From positions 1 to 26,568 of the IMG/VR virus record IMGVR_UViG_3300011114_000434: a stretch of 26,568 nt of DNA, one strand, 5' to 3'. The position numbers were made by a program, and so were the translations under genes. The stretch comes from a virus. The notes below the pieces were generated by a model that saw only the letters and a list, made by a program, of their open reading frames with translations, made no database searches and was not told the origin of the DNA. Below are positions 16,246-23,628 of this stretch, one piece after another; position 1 is the first letter of the stretch; the number at the start of each line of letters is the position of its first letter.

Positions 16246-18340
16246 TACCACCTCTCGCGCCGTCTAGTTTGAAATCGAGTCGCATAGCACCCAACTGCCA
16301 CATAGACCCTAATTGATTATTCTCAATTTTAAAAGAGAACTGTCTACCACGTACACGAATAAAGACTTGCCCTGTGTACTGCTCAATAGGCACTGTTGCT
16401 GTTCGAGTTACCGCTGCGTTGTCACTACCTCCAACTGACGCTGGGTTGGTATATCCACTACCTGAGTTCATTAAAGGAATAACCGATAAAGTAGCTGTTG
16501 GTTCACTTACAGTAGAGCCTCTAAAAGTTAAATCTGGGAGCATTCTGCGAATAAACACAAAGTTATGCCCATCATCAATATCCGTTTCAGAGCTTGTGAT
16601 ATACGAGTAAATAGCCGTTGGCGTTGCAGTGGTGTTGTCGTCTACGCCATTCTCATGGTTAACTAAATTATGTGTGTACGTTGCAGCAATAGGGAAATCT
16701 AAAATTCCAGAGTCAAGCCAAGCGGTACGACCCATCGTACCGTAATACCATATATCCTCAGCGTAGTTATAGATTGCATATTTGTCCACCACTGTACTAT
16801 TCGCAGAGCAGTAGAACCACCAGACTTCGTTAAACCCTTCGTTAGTACTTGCAAACACCTGCTCACTTTGCAGGGTATTAAAATCATTAAATATGTACTC
16901 TCTTAAGTCACAGTTCTGAGTGCTTACACGACCATCGTATTTGTAAAATTTATCACGCCCCATCCAGTACACAACACCTGAAGCAAGCGTAGCGGCATTT
17001 TGTCCTACAATAGAGATGTTATCGCCTAAAAGCTGTGCATTCCACACCAGCGGATACCCTAAATACTGCATAGAATAGAGCGTAGAGTCTGTCCAAACTA
17101 GAATCTCTTGACGTGTTTGAAGCGCTGTAATGATTTGAGACCCACGAGTTAAACTCAGTGACCCTGCTTGGTTAGTAACTGACGGTGTCCAGTCAGCCGC
17201 ATTCTCTTGGTCAGACCAGCGTACTAACAGTGGGCTTTGAGTAGATACACCGTAGTCATTAGCGCCAAAAGCAAATACAAACCGGTAAGTATCTGATACG
17301 GTAATATAGTTCTGAATAGTGGGAACATCTGACGCTCCAGCAATAGTAGCTAAGTTTACTGCACGGCATGAAATAGACTGTGTACCCGACTGCGACCCTG
17401 TAGTAGTAATCAACGTACCGATAGAGTCTGTTATATTAAACACGCCAGACGCATAGTTTTTTATGTAGTATGTTGTACCTGTAGCTATTCCAGTAGGCAG
17501 TGCGCCTGTCGTTTCAAAGACTATCGGTGCGCCTTCAGTGTAGTGGTCTGTTGCAATTATCTGTGCTGGTGATGCGATACTAATCGATGCGGCTGTAGTT
17601 GCAAGCCCCCTATCTGCATAATAGTAATACATCGCACCCGTGCGAGGACCAAAGACTAAATCTTGACCGTAATTACTCTGCGACCATAAACGAAGCGAAT
17701 CACTAGAAGGAAGACCTATACCCCAAGCGCCGGTACCCCAACCCCCTGCACCCCATCCACTATTAGGTGTTTGATACGCAGGGCCTACCGATATCTGATA
17801 AACAGCACGAGGCGTTCCACCATGCCCAGTATCCAAACTGTTTGCGGCTATGCTAACTGAGATTGTATAAGAGTTTGCATCAATATATGTGATTTGATAC
17901 TCGGCATTGAGTATTGTTGCTGTAATCGTTCCGCCTAAACCCGTAGCACCGTTAAATGTAACATAGTCTCCATTGATGCATCCATGATTAGTCGCGCTAA
18001 CTGTAATGACAGTAGACCCATTCGTAGCTGTAAAAGGGTTTGTTAGGTTAGCTGCGGTGCGTATAGGGGTGATGTCGTAGTAATTGCCGCCACGAGAGAT
18101 ATAGAACTTTGTATTAGTCCCAACACCTATAAGCGTAACTTGCCCAAGCGTTTCCCAAGCCCACAAAGAGCGACATACACCATCAAAAGTAGAGCTAGAG
18201 ATTCTATTCCAGCCGCCTAGTTTCTGAGGCGAGCCTTGACGAAAGCGTATTTTATCGCAGTCATACCAGCCGCCTTCTGTGTAATAGCGTGTATTTTCTC
18301 TGTTTATTCCGCTCTTGATTGTGATCTTTTTTAACGTCAT
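16235..18340 (-). CDS. Large beta-rich tail protein (tail-tube-B / P22 gp10-like role suspected)
   Basis: A 701-aa beta-strand-rich protein beginning with the pattern IKSGINRENTRYYTEGGWYDCDKIRF, which I recognise from the tail proteins of environmental podoviruses. It has many aromatic beta-strands and regularly spaced Gly/Asp turns, in keeping with a beta-propeller such as those of T7 gp12 or P22 gp10. Around residues 193-209 there is a Trp-Gly motif (GWGAGGWGTGAWG) also seen in another tail gene of this window. Residues 390-520 contain LVWTDSTLYSMQYLG and YWMGRDKFYKYDGR, typical of this family. The start is firm: AAGGAAGG lies 8 nt before the ATG. The gene sits next to the antisense GIY-YIG gene, which may have separated it from the tail genes upstream. 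Function by analogy. Confidence 0.65.
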   Translation of the reverse strand: MTLKKITIKSGINRENTRYYTEGGWYDCDKIRFRQGSPQKLGGWNRISSSTFDGVCRSLWAWETLGQVTLIGVGTNTKFYISRGGNYYDITPIRTAANLTNPFTATNGSTVITVSATNHGCINGDYVTFNGATGLGGTITATILNAEYQITYIDANSYTISVSIAANSLDTGHGGTPRAVYQISVGPAYQTPNSGWGAGGWGTGAWGIGLPSSDSLRLWSQSNYGQDLVFGPRTGAMYYYYADRGLATTAASISIASPAQIIATDHYTEGAPIVFETTGALPTGIATGTTYYIKNYASGVFNITDSIGTLITTTGSQSGTQSISCRAVNLATIAGASDVPTIQNYITVSDTYRFVFAFGANDYGVSTQSPLLVRWSDQENAADWTPSVTNQAGSLSLTRGSQIITALQTRQEILVWTDSTLYSMQYLGYPLVWNAQLLGDNISIVGQNAATLASGVVYWMGRDKFYKYDGRVSTQNCDLREYIFNDFNTLQSEQVFASTNEGFNEVWWFYCSANSTVVDKYAIYNYAEDIWYYGTMGRTAWLDSGILDFPIAATYTHNLVNHENGVDDNTTATPTAIYSYITSSETDIDDGHNFVFIRRMLPDLTFRGSTVSEPTATLSVIPLMNSGSGYTNPASVGGSDNAAVTRTATVPIEQYTGQVFIRVRGRQFSFKIENNQLGSMWQLGAMRLDFKLDGARGGSGF
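16251..16255 (-). promoter_or_regulatory. Ribosome binding site deciding the start of the C1q-like gene
   Basis: AGAGG on the minus strand lies 5 nt before the GTG at 16245. It is inside the last codons of the 701-aa gene, where it encodes part of an Arg-Gly-Gly stretch. It excludes the in-frame GTG at 16251, whose first base it contains. Confidence 0.5.
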
Positions 18341-18375
18341 AATATACCTTCCTTAACCAAGAGAATAGAAATATT

Positions 18376-19122
18376 ATGTATGTGTATATTTGGAAAGATA
18401 TAAACCATGTTCCGTTTTATGTTGGATTGTCGAAAAAGTATCATAGAACTAACCCTAAAAATTCTGGAAGCAGGAATAAATCTTGTATTGAAAAACTCAC
18501 TGCAATTGGTGCAGATAATACCATAGTTGAGCTCATTCAAGTACCTACTTTAGAGGACGCGTGCCAACTGGAATTTAATTTAATTGAGAAATACGGTAGG
18601 TTAGATTTAAATACAGGTACGCTAACCAATAAAATGCCGGGAGGTTCACCTGGAAGTAAAGGTTTATCATCAGAAAAAATGATAGATTTAAAGTTTAGAT
18701 TGTCAGACCCAAACCACCCAATTAGGTCGCCAGAAGCTAGAGAAAAAGCCGTTACAAGGCTAAACTCACCGGACGTTAAAGAGAAATTTTTAGGCGATAA
18801 TAACCCAGCAAAATCACTTAAAGTTAGGCAAAAGTTAAAAGCTATTTGGGAGAATGAAGAGTATAGAGAATCGCAACGAGTCCGTAAATTAGGCAAACCT
18901 ATCCATTCCAATGAAGAAAAGGAAAAAAGAAAGCAAGCCTTATTAGACAAAAACCACCCCCTTAATATTTTGGAGTTTCATAAAACTTTAAATAGCGACC
19001 CAGATATAAAGGCTAAACGCGTTGCAACATTACAATCCCCAGAACAGCGAGCAAGGCAATCTGCGGCAATGAGAGCAAATTGGGCTAAACGAAAAGCCCT
19101 TAAATCTGAATCACAATCTTAA
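18376..19122 (+). CDS. GIY-YIG homing endonuclease with NUMOD-like repeats
   Basis: A 248-aa free-standing homing endonuclease. Residues 2-18 match the nuclease core (YVYIW ... PFYVGLS, a variant of GIY ... YIG). LEFNLIEKYGRLD (residues 65-77) carries the likely catalytic E66, and GTLTNKMPGG (81-90) closes the domain. The second half is basic and helical with NUMOD3-like units (SPEAREKAV near 118, SPEQRARQSAA near 226) that should bind the target DNA. Unlike every gene around it, it lies on the plus strand, just 35 nt from the start of the 701-aa gene. Its AAGAGAATAG upstream is a weak ribosome site. The sequence looks more A-rich than its neighbours. It probably arrived by transfer and may prefer the phage tail or lysis locus as a target. 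Confidence 0.85.
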   Translation: MYVYIWKDINHVPFYVGLSKKYHRTNPKNSGSRNKSCIEKLTAIGADNTIVELIQVPTLEDACQLEFNLIEKYGRLDLNTGTLTNKMPGGSPGSKGLSSEKMIDLKFRLSDPNHPIRSPEAREKAVTRLNSPDVKEKFLGDNNPAKSLKVRQKLKAIWENEEYRESQRVRKLGKPIHSNEEKEKRKQALLDKNHPLNILEFHKTLNSDPDIKAKRVATLQSPEQRARQSAAMRANWAKRKALKSESQS

Positions 19123-19130
19123 ACTAAATT

Positions 19131-19152
19131 GGCTCCCTGTAAAAAGGGAGTC
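19131..19152. terminator. Hairpin between the endonuclease and lysis genes, possible terminator
   Basis: An 8-bp stem (GGCTCCCT / AGGGAGTC, one G-T pair) with a 6-nt loop lies between the stop of the plus-strand endonuclease (19122) and the stop of the M15 peptidase (19157). Neither side has a strong T run: the minus strand continues with AATTTAGTTT and the plus strand with TACATTATCC. It may end the endonuclease transcript or weaken late transcription before the downstream virion genes. The hairpin is seen; its role is uncertain. Confidence 0.4.
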
Positions 19153-19156
19153 TACA

Positions 19157-19510
19157 TTATCCGTTCCAACGTGCAATTTTACCATCACGAACATCGATAT
19201 GCGTAAAAGAATTGTAGCGTCCAAGCCCTCGGCACTCTAAATCAAAATGCTTCATCAGATATTCTTGCACTTCGCGTGGTTCAACACCTTTAACTTTAAT
19301 GTCCGCTGCGTTACCGAGAACGTGTTGGCTTTCTTTTGCTCCGCCCACTTTAGTGTTGTGTGCTTTGCATCGTCTACCGCTCATGATGGTAATCGGCTTA
19401 TCAAATGATTTTCGGATGCGGTCTAACAGGTCAACGAGCTTTGGGTTTACGTCTTTCTCTCCGCACCCACAGTGGCAAGTAAATTCTTCTGGTTTAAAGT
19501 ATTCGCTCAT
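19157..19510 (-). CDS. M15-family D-Ala-D-Ala-type peptidase, phage endolysin
   Basis: A 117-aa zinc peptidase expected to cut peptidoglycan cross-links or stem peptides during lysis. It has a Cys-rich start (FTCHCGCGEKD, residues 10-20), then SGRRCKAHN (44-52), the metal motif S61-Q-H63-x6-D70 (SQHVLGNAAD) and the second ligand region FTHIDVR with H104 and D106. The length fits the short phage M15 group. ATG at 19510 is preferred over an upstream TTG because AGAAGG precedes it and it begins one base after the holin stop (TGATATG). No signal peptide is seen, so it needs the neighbouring holin or another route to the periplasm. Confidence 0.9.
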   Translation of the reverse strand: MSEYFKPEEFTCHCGCGEKDVNPKLVDLLDRIRKSFDKPITIMSGRRCKAHNTKVGGAKESQHVLGNAADIKVKGVEPREVQEYLMKHFDLECRGLGRYNSFTHIDVRDGKIARWNG

Positions 19511-19511
19511 A

Positions 19512-19700
19512 TCATTTGCCTTCTGATACAAATAACCCAATCATACCAAACACCACACCAGCCGCAGTTAACCCATCATGAATAGGACCAACCTCAATAT
19601 TCATACCCGCCATCGTTGCTAACGCTGCCACACTCGCGTGCGTAGAAGGCTCTTTCAAACGAGCCGTTAAGTAGTTCCATGCTTTAAGTAGTTTGTTCAT
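19512..19700 (-). CDS. Putative small holin
   Basis: A 62-aa protein directly before the M15 peptidase. Residues 1-20 are basic and amphipathic (MNKLLKAWNYLTARLKEPST), followed by a weakly hydrophobic Ala/Met stretch (ASVAALATMAGM) and a clear membrane segment near the end (AAGVVFGMIGLFV, residues 46-58). The RLKEPST...AALA pattern resembles small phage holins. TAGGAGAATATAAAATG, which includes the stop of the upstream gene, gives a good start. The holin role rests on size, membrane segments and the lysis-gene neighbour; spanin genes were not found. Confidence 0.55.
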   Translation of the reverse strand: MNKLLKAWNYLTARLKEPSTHASVAALATMAGMNIEVGPIHDGLTAAGVVFGMIGLFVSEGK

Positions 19701-19711
19701 TTTATATTCTC

Positions 19712-20437
19712 CTACGCTAAAACTCTACGGACGGCTCTGACCGGGCGGTTAGAATTTTTAGCACTATTAGTAGCTACACCATCGGTAAACCGCTTTCTTC
19801 TTGCACCAATAGAATCAACTTCAGTAGAAGTCCAATAACCATAATCATCAGAGTCAAGTGCATTAGATTCACCAACTCTAAACCCAATACCTGCACTCGT
19901 TTGCGCTGGAGAGCCACTAGTATAATTAGTGCTTATTGGTTCTGGTGATACTGCATTGGCATTTGAGCCGTTAGAGGTATTATTTGCATCTGTTGTAGGT
20001 TTTAAGAAGTAGTACAAAACTTCAAGTTCGTTTAACGCGGGTAAATACCAGTCGCTGTAACCGCCAATTGTAAGACCTTCACAAAATACAGCAGCTTGAT
20101 AATTTGCACCTAAAGCTGCTAAATTAGCAGAATTAGTTGGGCCGTTAATTACAGATGTCTGCGCGGTATCTACCCCGTAAACACCCCATGTTTTGCCTGT
20201 TGCTTCACCAGTTGCTTTAGGTGCTACAACAAGATTATATATAGTCCCAGAGACGTTAATTTGCCCTGCAAAATAACCACCACCGTATGCGCTACCTATT
20301 GGAGGAGTAGCTTTTGGCCACACACCTGCTGTCTGATACTGTGCTTGCTGAGATAACGTCCACATACCTTGTGCTGACGATGTGGTAACTGTGGGTGGCG
20401 TTTTGCTTATGAACCCGCCTGCGTATTGATTACTCAT
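19712..20437 (-). CDS. DUF1566-domain receptor-binding-type protein B
   Basis: A 241-aa protein with an N-terminal module (residues 1-35, ending SSAQGMWTLSQQAQ) shared with the larger paralogue at 21240-22256, probably a virion-attachment segment. After WPKATPP a DUF1566 (Lcl_C, C-type-lectin-like) domain runs from about 48 to 241: YGGGYFAGQINVSG, GGYSDWYLPALNELEV (126-140), SAGIGFRVGE (181-190), YWTSTE (201-206) and the ending VRAVRRVLA. Such domains act as adhesins. Identity to the paralogue is high up to about residue 195 and then falls. The start is ATG at 20437, where ATGA overlaps the cupin stop and AGAGGA lies upstream; an earlier TTG is less likely. Confidence 0.7.
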   Translation of the reverse strand: MSNQYAGGFISKTPPTVTTSSAQGMWTLSQQAQYQTAGVWPKATPPIGSAYGGGYFAGQINVSGTIYNLVVAPKATGEATGKTWGVYGVDTAQTSVINGPTNSANLAALGANYQAAVFCEGLTIGGYSDWYLPALNELEVLYYFLKPTTDANNTSNGSNANAVSPEPISTNYTSGSPAQTSAGIGFRVGESNALDSDDYGYWTSTEVDSIGARRKRFTDGVATNSAKNSNRPVRAVRRVLA

Positions 20438-20808
20438 ATATCTATCCTCTTTGCAGCGTCCCAATACCCATCATCTCTAGCACTAGCCGATTCTGGATCG
20501 TGTTGTTCACCGTAAATATCTTCAATCACTTCACCGTCCATATTACGCAAAGCATAAACACAGTAATAAACTGTGCCGTCCTCAACTGCTGTAATCTTGT
20601 GCTGGTGTTCTTTGCGGATAACGATAAAAGTCGGTGCTGTGAATTCTTTAGGCTCGTGACCTTCGATTTCAACAGATACCTTACCCGCTACAAGTAGTGT
20701 TACATGGTCAAATTTATGCTCATGCCCACCGTGTGTTTCACCGGCAAGCTCTAGGACGTTTTGTTTTACCCAAATATTGCCAAAATAACCTAGCTCAAAT
20801 GTTTTCAT
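20434..20808 (-). CDS. Cupin-domain phage protein, 124 aa
   Basis: This protein begins MKTFELGYFGNIWVKQN and shows a cupin metal site: H29-E-H31 with D34-H35, followed by strand-turn-strand (HVTLLVAGKVSVEIEG), then KEHQHKI with H68 and H70 and a final strand YYCVYALR. The tail is acidic. Proteins of this sort accompany fibre genes in environmental phages; no reaction is known to me. The start at 20808 makes a 4-nt ATGA overlap with the fibre-assembly-like gene, matching other junctions here; a TTG 11 codons upstream lies inside the previous gene and is rejected. It lies between the two DUF1566 genes' surroundings, so a role with the adhesins is possible (inference). Confidence 0.65.
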   Translation of the reverse strand: MKTFELGYFGNIWVKQNVLELAGETHGGHEHKFDHVTLLVAGKVSVEIEGHEPKEFTAPTFIVIRKEHQHKITAVEDGTVYYCVYALRNMDGEVIEDIYGEQHDPESASARDDGYWDAAKRIDI

Positions 20809-21230
20809 GGAAGCTGTACCACTGGCGTTTGTTCTTTCCAAGACACTGACGGTTCGTCCCAGTAATATTGTTTCTCATCTTGCGGATAAGGCACAGGTGG
20901 TTGCCATGACATTGTATTGATATCACCTACCCATGACGGATAAGGTTGACGTGCTAAATGCTCTGTTTCTTTGTCTGCATTAAACTCAGCTTCAGTAAGC
21001 ACTTTTACAACACCAACTAAAGTAGTATCTGCATCGTCATCACACGCCCCATAATACAGCGGCATTTCAGCATAAGAGCCGTCAGCGTTTGTATCAATAG
21101 GATAAACTGATTCTTTAGCAAAGTTGTACTGAAAACCTTTTACTTCTGGTAATACCGGGCCTGTGCGCATTGGGGCTTGAGTGCAAAGAATACCAGTGGT
21201 TGCGTCTATATTTGTTATTTGTATGTACAT
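20805..21230 (-). CDS. Tail-fibre-assembly-like small protein
   Basis: A 141-aa acidic protein. Its end, WQPPVPYPQDEKQYYWDEPSVSWKE (split here by PYPQ at about residues 112-117), has the W-x-P-P-x-P-x-P-x-D-x-x-Y-x-W-D-E-x-x-x-x-W pattern typical of small phage proteins that accompany tail fibres. The front half (IQITNIDATTGILCTQAP) is predicted beta. It lies between the two DUF1566 genes, as a fibre chaperone or accessory would. TTTAGGAGAATATAATG, containing the upstream stop, marks the start. The exact role is inferred from pattern and place. Confidence 0.5.
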   Translation of the reverse strand: MYIQITNIDATTGILCTQAPMRTGPVLPEVKGFQYNFAKESVYPIDTNADGSYAEMPLYYGACDDDADTTLVGVVKVLTEAEFNADKETEHLARQPYPSWVGDINTMSWQPPVPYPQDEKQYYWDEPSVSWKEQTPVVQLP

Positions 21231-21239
21231 TATATTCTC

Positions 21240-22256
21240 CTAAACTGGGATTCTACGGACTGCTCTGACATAATTTGTAGTCCCTTTAGTATTATCATAT
21301 TGACTTCCATAATTAAAGTTTCCTACCCATGCTCTCCCATTTCCTAACCCCCCCAAATCATATTGAGTAGATGCCCAATAAAAATCAAGAGCAAAAGCAT
21401 TCGTTTCACCAGTTCTAAATCCGATACCTGCACTAGTTTGTGCTGGTGAGCCAGTAGTATAGTTAGTGTTGACAGGCTCTGGAGATACTGCGTTTGCGTT
21501 TGCACCGTACCTTGTATCGTTTGCGTTTGTGCCAGGTTTTAAGAAGTAATAACAAACCTCTAACTCATTTGTAGCTGGTAAATACCAATCGCTATAACCG
21601 CCTATTGTTAACCCTTCGCAGAAAGTTGCTGCCGCATAGGTTGACCCTAACCCAGCTAATGTTGCGGAGTTAGTGGGACCGTTAATAAGACTCGTCACTC
21701 CCGTATTTACTCCGTAAGTACCCCATACCGCTGTTGATTCACCACTAGCTTTTGGAGATACAACTAAATAATACTGTGTGCCAGATACATTTATTTTACC
21801 TGCATAATACCCACCACCGTAGGCTTGACCAATTGTAGTTGGAGGGGCAAGAGGTGTTGTTATGCTATTACTTGCAGCACTTGGAGAACTTACACCTATT
21901 GGATTAGTAGCAGTTACTGTAAATGTGTACGATGTAGAAGCCGATAATCCACTGACTGTAATCGTACCAGAACCAGAACCACTAATTGTGCCTGTTATAC
22001 CCCCTGGCGAGCTTGTAGCCGTGTATCCTGTAATTCCATAACTTCCACTAGGCGCAGTAAAAGACACCGTAGCAGAACTATACGAAGTAGCAGTAGCAGT
22101 GCCGATAGTAGGAGCTGGAGGAAGCGCACCGTACGGCCACCCAGTCCCACCAACAGCTTGTAGCTGTTGACGCATAGACCACACGCCTTGCGCACTAGAG
22201 CTTGACGTTGTTGGTGCTGTGGCTGACAGCACCGCGCCTTTATATCGCATCGACAT
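21240..22256 (-). CDS. Fibronectin-III plus DUF1566 receptor-binding-type protein A
   Basis: A 338-aa protein. Residues 1-35 (ending SSAQGVWSMRQQLQ) match the first 35 residues of the paralogue at 19712-20437. Residues 47-135 are a fibronectin type III domain (PPAPTIGTATATS, GITGYTATSSPGG, LSASTSYTFTVTATNPIG), absent from the paralogue. Residues 142-338 are a DUF1566 domain: YGGGYYAGKINVSG, GGYSDWYLPATNELEV (219-234), SAGIGFRTGE, FYWASTQY (292-299) and the Asn/Tyr/Gly-rich ending before VRAVRRIPV. It probably binds a surface ligand. AAGGAG before the ATG overlaps the stop of the gene upstream. See the findings for the candidate variable region. Confidence 0.75.
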   Translation of the reverse strand: MSMRYKGAVLSATAPTTSSSSAQGVWSMRQQLQAVGGTGWPYGALPPAPTIGTATATSYSSATVSFTAPSGSYGITGYTATSSPGGITGTISGSGSGTITVSGLSASTSYTFTVTATNPIGVSSPSAASNSITTPLAPPTTIGQAYGGGYYAGKINVSGTQYYLVVSPKASGESTAVWGTYGVNTGVTSLINGPTNSATLAGLGSTYAAATFCEGLTIGGYSDWYLPATNELEVCYYFLKPGTNANDTRYGANANAVSPEPVNTNYTTGSPAQTSAGIGFRTGETNAFALDFYWASTQYDLGGLGNGRAWVGNFNYGSQYDNTKGTTNYVRAVRRIPV

Positions 22257-22266
22257 AAAAGACTCC

Positions 22267-22638
22267 TTAAGTAATCGCTTCGTAGCTGGCTACCATTTCA
22301 ATAGCGTTGGTTGTACCAGAAGTAACCACAACAGACTGTGCCTCACCTACATAAAATGCAGTGGTTTTATCAGTGACGATTAACGATGCGTTAGCAGGAA
22401 CAGTGATTTGATAAGCTAGGCGATATGCTGTGCCGCCACCAGAAACTGCGCTATTTACTGAAACTGTAATGGTTGCCGCTGTACCTGTGACGTTTGCCGC
22501 CACAATGTTATCAATTTTATTTACCGTACCCGCAGCAGGTGTTAACGCTGTCCACGTTGTTGCCGTAGTGGTTGTGGGTACTAGATACGATGTATTGCCA
22601 TAAATCGATGTTACGTTAACTATATTTGGACTGGCCAT
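22267..22638 (-). CDS. Small beta-rich virion/tail accessory protein
   Basis: A 123-aa protein made of Thr/Ala/Val-rich beta strands: NVTSIYGNTSYL at the front, NKIDNIVAANVTGTAATITVSV in the middle, AYQITVPANASLIVTDK and the ending IEMVASYEAIT. I recognise this pattern from small structural proteins of environmental phages, but it has no firm function. The start at 22638 is preceded by TTAGGAAATATTC. The HNH gene directly upstream separates it from the rest of the tail accessory genes. Confidence 0.6.
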   Translation of the reverse strand: MASPNIVNVTSIYGNTSYLVPTTTTATTWTALTPAAGTVNKIDNIVAANVTGTAATITVSVNSAVSGGGTAYRLAYQITVPANASLIVTDKTTAFYVGEAQSVVVTSGTTNAIEMVASYEAIT

Positions 22639-22660
22639 GAATATTTCCTAATAAATATGA

Positions 22661-23164
22661 TTATATTGCAAAAGAGCCGTGATACTTGTCACGCGCTTCA
22701 GATGCTACAAGTTCTGCTAATTCAAAATCTTTAAAGTAGCCTAAGTTAATACGCTTTCTATTTACATTAATATATACAAACCATTTGCTAGAAAACTTAT
22801 GCCATGATACACCTTTAGCACTAGACGTGTTTGAGGTAAATACCTTTCGGTTACTTGCATTTTCACAGGCAGTTGCTTCTCTTAGATTTTCAATACGATT
22901 ATCTAAAGATACTCGGTTTATGTGGTCTACTTGCTCTGGCATATACCCATGATGCCACATATAAATTAACTTATGCACACAGTAATGCTGACCATTTATC
23001 TTTGTAATAAGGTATTTTTTATCCATCCTATTTCTACCAGCATTTGAAATACTGCCAATAGCTCGCCCAATTTGTCCACACGGTCCACCAGTAGGTACAA
23101 GGCGTACTAAATTTCCGTCATCCCTATAATAAAACAATTCTTTTAATTTAGATTGAGTAACCAT
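22661..23164 (-). CDS. HNH homing endonuclease with AP2 DNA-binding domain
   Basis: A 167-aa mobile endonuclease. Residues 59-95 hold the HNH site: H64 in CVHKLIYMWHHG, D80-H81 in VDHINRVS, N89 and N93-L-R. Residues 112-162 form an AP2-like DNA-binding domain (AKGVSWHKFSSKWFVYI, then GYFKDFELAELVASEARDKYHG). The start is ATG at 23164, one base after the stop of the upstream gene (TAATATG); an in-frame TTG at 23176 would overlap that gene. The gene sits in the same orientation as the tail genes and would travel on the late transcript. No host gene is disrupted: the upstream protein keeps a family-typical ending. Cutting of an unoccupied site in related phages is family knowledge. Confidence 0.85.
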   Translation of the reverse strand: MVTQSKLKELFYYRDDGNLVRLVPTGGPCGQIGRAIGSISNAGRNRMDKKYLITKINGQHYCVHKLIYMWHHGYMPEQVDHINRVSLDNRIENLREATACENASNRKVFTSNTSSAKGVSWHKFSSKWFVYINVNRKRINLGYFKDFELAELVASEARDKYHGSFAI

Positions 23165-23165
23165 A

Positions 23166-23624
23166 TTAAAATCCAAAAATCATTGCCATTGCAATGGATT
23201 TGCCTGTTGATAAACCTGGTGGGGTTAAATTAACAAAGTCACTACCGTTCCAAGCAACAATGGCTTGAGAGCCTGCTGTAATCGTTACGCCTGTAGTGGG
23301 GCCAGTAACGCCTTTAACAACAACTGAGCCTGTGGCTTGGTTAATAACAACATAAATTTTACTTTGATTGGGTGCAAGAATTGAACGAGTTGTAGCGCCG
23401 TTAGTTCCCGTAGGGATTAGTACAGCCGCCCTTGCAGTATCATCTGCACCGTCAATATCGGTTAATGTCCAGTTACTTGATGTTACGTCAGCTGTTTTAG
23501 TACCTGCAATAGCTGTATCAAGAAGAGAGGTGATACTGTCATTAACTACCTGCCCCCAAGTACCAGTAAGCTCCCCGTCAACGGGTAGAGCTAGTCCTAA
23601 AAGTGATGTATATGCTGTTGTCAT
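23166..23624 (-). CDS. Conserved phage virion protein, 152 aa
   Basis: The sequence begins TTAYTSLLGLALPVDGELTG and TWGQVVNDSITSLLDTAIAG, a start I recognise from many environmental phage structural proteins, probably tail or fibre accessory. The middle (RSILAPNQSKIYVVINQATG, then VVVKGVTGPTTGVTITAG) is beta-rich, and the end GKSIAMAMIFGF is also typical. The protein is complete. The ATG is preceded by a modest TTAGGTTAAAAAC site that contains the stop of the gene upstream. The exact role is unknown. Confidence 0.65.
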   Translation of the reverse strand: MTTAYTSLLGLALPVDGELTGTWGQVVNDSITSLLDTAIAGTKTADVTSSNWTLTDIDGADDTARAAVLIPTGTNGATTRSILAPNQSKIYVVINQATGSVVVKGVTGPTTGVTITAGSQAIVAWNGSDFVNLTPPGLSTGKSIAMAMIFGF

Positions 23625-23628
23625 GTTT

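Noticed and set aside
18337-18950. Two minus-strand frames (67 and 137 aa) opposite the GIY-YIG gene
   Set aside because: The plus-strand frame has clear GIY-YIG motifs. The minus frames match nothing and would overlap the good ribosome site of the 701-aa gene.
20809-20841. TTG start giving an 11-residue longer cupin
   Set aside because: It would overlap the previous gene by 37 nt. The ATG at 20808 makes the ATGA overlap seen at other junctions.
19712-22256. A full diversity-generating retroelement within the window
   Set aside because: No reverse transcriptase frame and no template repeat were found. Only the suggestive target proteins are present, so it is kept as a lead and not called.
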